Source of the DNA: Patescibacteria group bacterium
GTDB lineage: Bacteria > Patescibacteriota > Minisyncoccia > Minisyncoccales > JAHIOY01
NCBI GenBank assembly: GCA_018894495.1
Contig: JAHIOY010000022.1
Span: 1 to 6,732, forward strand
DNA length: 6,732 nt
Direction of reading: 5' to 3'
The notes under the pieces were generated by a model. That model did no database searches, had not been told where the DNA came from, and saw only the letters and a list, made by a program, of their open reading frames with translations. Below are positions 5,044-6,732 of the stretch, in pieces. Made by a program: the position numbers and the translations under genes. Every line of letters starts with the position of its first letter. Position 1 is the stretch's first letter.

Positions 5044-5331
5044 CTAACCTATGTTCCAATTATCGTATTCTTTATGTGTGCCGATTTTCTTCACCAGCAC
5101 AATGTTGATTTTATAACTCACTCGAACTAATAACCTATATTTATTCCAGCAAATATTGAAAACAACATATTGATCCTTCAAAAGGCTGGCCTTCGGATAC
5201 CTCCGCTTAAGGTCGGCTGGGGAGCTCCATTGAGCTTCCTCGACCTCTGCCTCCCATGATTCAATTTGTGATCGAGCATCGACATGCTGTTCCCTGAAAT
5301 TGTTCAAAATTTGTTTGCCTATTAACTTCAT
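5044..5331 (-). CDS. higB: HigB family toxin (mRNA interferase)
   Basis: A 95-residue protein, the usual length for the HigB family. It shows the family order: VDARSQIESWEAEVEEAQW, then SPADLKRRYPKASLL, YVVFNICWNKYRLLVRVSY, and IGTHKEYDNW. HigB toxins are RelE-fold ribosome-dependent mRNA endonucleases that stop translation when freed from HigA. The basic and aromatic residues of the RelE-type surface (R, K, H, Y in YRLLVRVSY and THKEYDNW) are kept. It is the first gene of the leftward operon, followed after 10 bases by the higA-ImmA fusion, with the toxin-first order typical of higBA. Shine-Dalgarno is poor (CGACAAGAT before ATG). The protein seems intact and active; no frameshift is seen. 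Confidence 0.94.
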   Translation of the reverse strand: MKLIGKQILNNFREQHVDARSQIESWEAEVEEAQWSSPADLKRRYPKASLLKDQYVVFNICWNKYRLLVRVSYKINIVLVKKIGTHKEYDNWNIG

Positions 5332-5361
5332 ATCTTGTCGTATAGGTTACACTAACTATTG

Positions 5362-5376
5362 TTCCCATATTGGGAA
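5362..5376. promoter_or_regulatory. Palindromic operator upstream of higB
   Basis: TTCCCA TAT TGGGAA is a perfect 6-bp inverted repeat with a 3-bp centre, 31 bp before the higB ATG and directly downstream of the -10 element. It is well placed to block transcription start and is the likely HigA binding site for autoregulation. An outer inverted pair, CGTATA at 5339-5344 and TATACG at 5385-5390, encloses it. Confidence 0.65.
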
Positions 5377-5377
5377 T

Positions 5378-5404
5378 ATTATATTATACGCCTAGATAAG
5401 TCAA
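5378..5404 (-). promoter_or_regulatory. Promoter of the higB-higA-beta operon
   Basis: On the minus strand TTGACT (5404-5399) is a 5-of-6 match to the -35 box. TATAATATAAT (5388-5378) gives two overlapping TATAAT boxes; the nearer (5383-5378) leaves a 15-bp spacer and TAATAT at 5381-5376 leaves 17. Start would fall in or beside the TTCCCA/TGGGAA operator. Confidence 0.6.
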
Positions 5405-5427
5405 GGGGGTATTTATCCACACCCCCT
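5404..5427. repeat. 7-bp GC-rich hairpin with a perfect DnaA box in the loop
   Basis: AGGGGGT (5404-5410) pairs with ACCCCCT (5421-5427). The loop ATTTATCCAC with the next A holds TTATCCACA (5413-5421), the exact bacterial DnaA-box consensus. It sits between the R-M remnant and the higB -35 box. It may serve as a terminator for the upstream gene (no oligo-T follows), as a site for a regulator, or the DnaA box may be chance. Confidence 0.4.
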
Positions 5428-5455
5428 ATACCGCTCTTCTTCGTGGCCAATACCT

Positions 5456-6732
5456 TCATTTTTCGGCTTTTTCCACAACCTTAATTTCTTCCGGAGTGAG
5501 GCCGTAAATCTTATAAACGAGTTTATCAATTTGATTTTCGTATTCTTTGACTTCTTCCTTTTTTGCAGGATTTTCTAAATAATCGCCGGATTTGGTAATG
5601 ACAAGAATTTTATTAACGAGATTGATAAATGGTTTTTGTTTGTTAAAAGTGATTTTCTTAATTGGCAATTTCTTTAAATCGCTAATTAAAATTTGTGGAT
5701 GCAAATCTGTTCCCTTTAATCTTAAAGAGTCGTGATAATAATTCATTAACTTAGAATTCATTATGGCTAATATGTATTCAAGTGAAAATTTATCCTTAAA
5801 TTCTCCTTTTAAATAAGTAGAATGAAGAGAATTTGAAACAAAGGTTTTGTTCTCATTTATTGTACCTTTTAATACAGCACTATCTTGTGCAGTTAAAATT
5901 TTTCTCTGTAAGAAAATTCCCCTTTCTCTTAATTGAACTTTTCTTAATTCAGATATATTTTTAATATATTTTTTGGCTTCATTAAGATCATAGCAAAGAT
6001 ATATTTCTTCAGAAGAAAAATAATACTTTTGTAAAACATATTTACCCGCTACTCCTGCAAACCTCACGTACCTATCATCAATTTTTTTATCACTTAATAA
6101 TTTTTCTCGTATAAAAGGCACTATCCCATCTTTGACATAGCAAATATTTCCAAGCATTTCCGTTTTATCCGCAATCTTAGATAGTATTTTTTTATCAAAC
6201 TTTACCAGATTCAAGTTAATTTCATCTCTTTCGATAAGATAAGATTGGTTAATTTCAGAGAAAATACTTTCGTCGTCTAATCTATTTAGACTCGGTTTAA
6301 TGGCTATTTTTATCTTGCTGTTAGGGCTAACGATTGACGACATTATTAAAATCATGAATTCATCACTGGCAGAAAAACCAACATTTGAACCAAGATACAA
6401 AATATTTTTAATAGAAAAATGATTAAGGGTGTATATTTGAAACTGTCCATGATTTCTTTTTCTTGAAAAAAGACGATTGTTTCTTTTTTAAATTCGTATT
6501 CTGTTTTTCGTAGAATTAAATGAGAATCAGGCGTTGTTTGCAGAAAAAGCCGCAACTTCACAATCATATTGAGCATACCAACCAAGAAAGATTAAGTTAT
6601 TACGCCCCCGATTTTCTAAACTAATTTCGCCCGGAACTTGCCGCATCTGATGTTTAAATTCTTTGATTTTCTGATAGTTGTCCCAAAATAGAGGGCCTAA
6701 CTCTTTCCTTTTTTCAGATTTGGCACATTCAA
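5456..6732 (-). pseudogene. Type II/IIG restriction-modification protein, TaqI-like C-terminal region, frameshifted and partial
   Basis: The C-terminal 314 codons (from about 6400 to TGA at 5458-5456) match the TaqI_C-like specificity region of Eco57I/TaqI-type adenine methyltransferase-endonucleases: MLGNICYVKDGIVPF, RYVRFAGVAGKYVL, RGIFLQRKILTAQDS, the FVSNSLHSTYLKGEF block, LEYILAIMNSKLMNYYH, QILISDLKKLPI, and the end VYKIYGLTPEEIKVV. It would recognise the DNA target. The frame continues to the right edge in pieces: 6730-6549 in the same frame (KRKELGPLFWDNYQKIKEF ... DCEVAAF), then 6545 to about 6420 in another frame (TTPDSHLILRKTEYEFKKET ... FKYTP), then back to the first frame. Each change maps to an AGAAAAA run (6543-6548 and 6414-6419 on the plus strand), fitting one base too many and one too few. 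The catalytic methyltransferase core (NPPY) and nuclease domain lie beyond the window. The ATG at 6400 is not a real start. Either a dying gene or homopolymer sequencing errors. Confidence 0.82.

Noticed and set aside
5404..5427. Replication origin on the basis of the DnaA box
   Set aside because: A single box with no cluster, no DnaA or Rep gene and no AT-rich unwinding element of note; kept only as a curiosity.
6352..6585. A 77-codon frame on the minus strand as a separate small gene with a hydrophobic end
   Set aside because: Its middle is the displaced part of the R-M protein (TTPDSHLILRKTEYEF...), and the hydrophobic tail arises from reading past the second frameshift. It is part of the broken gene.

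Overview
The window looks like an accessory island next to a housekeeping gene in a low-GC bacterium. The short intergenic leaders, scarce Shine-Dalgarno signals, extended -10 promoter (TGGTAAAAT) and repeated GGGGAC..CCCCCT hairpins are what I would expect from a Patescibacteria/Parcubacteria-type genome. That placement is an inference from general look, not from a marker-gene comparison.

Layout. (1) Bases 1-672 (+): the 3' third of typA/bipA, a conserved ribosome-associated GTPase. (2) Bases 631-779 (-): a decayed N-terminal piece of a RadC-type protein, antisense to and overlapping the end of typA. (3) Bases 792-856: two back-to-back perfect hairpins. (4) Bases 856-1440 (-): an intact HTH protein whose C-terminal end resembles AbiEi-type antitoxins but which has no toxin gene beside it; its leader carries duplicated 11-bp repeats that can form two alternative hairpins. 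(5) Bases 1441-2142: about 700 bp with no intact gene. It holds the relic of an NYN-domain nuclease gene and, directly after it, a relic of an endonuclease III-like (HhH-GPD) gene, bracketed by two copies of GGGGACNNCCCCCT. (6) Bases 2143-2769 (+): sce7726-family PD-(D/E)XK-like protein, overlapping tail-to-tail by 50 bp with the last gene of a leftward operon. (7) Bases 5331-2720 (-): operon higB toxin -> higA antitoxin fused to an ImmA/IrrE zinc protease -> beta-family protein, driven by a promoter with a TTCCCA-TAT-TGGGAA operator. (8) Bases 5456-6732 (-): the C-terminal part of a TaqI/Eco57I-like restriction-modification protein, interrupted by two compensating 1-nt frameshifts and running off the window.

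How it fits together. The right-hand 4.6 kb reads as a compact defence island: a broken R-M enzyme, a HigBA toxin-antitoxin whose antitoxin carries its own protease domain, a beta-family protein translated from an overlapping start, and a nuclease-fold protein convergent with it. The likely model is that HigA-ImmA represses the operon and neutralises HigB, and that the protease domain senses a signal and inactivates the antitoxin. Beta and sce7726 proteins may be sensor or effector partners. Gene families are well supported; the joint defence function is inferred from gene order only. The left-hand region is a graveyard of at least three decayed genes (radC, NYN, endoIII-like), which points to repeated insertion and deletion at this spot downstream of typA.
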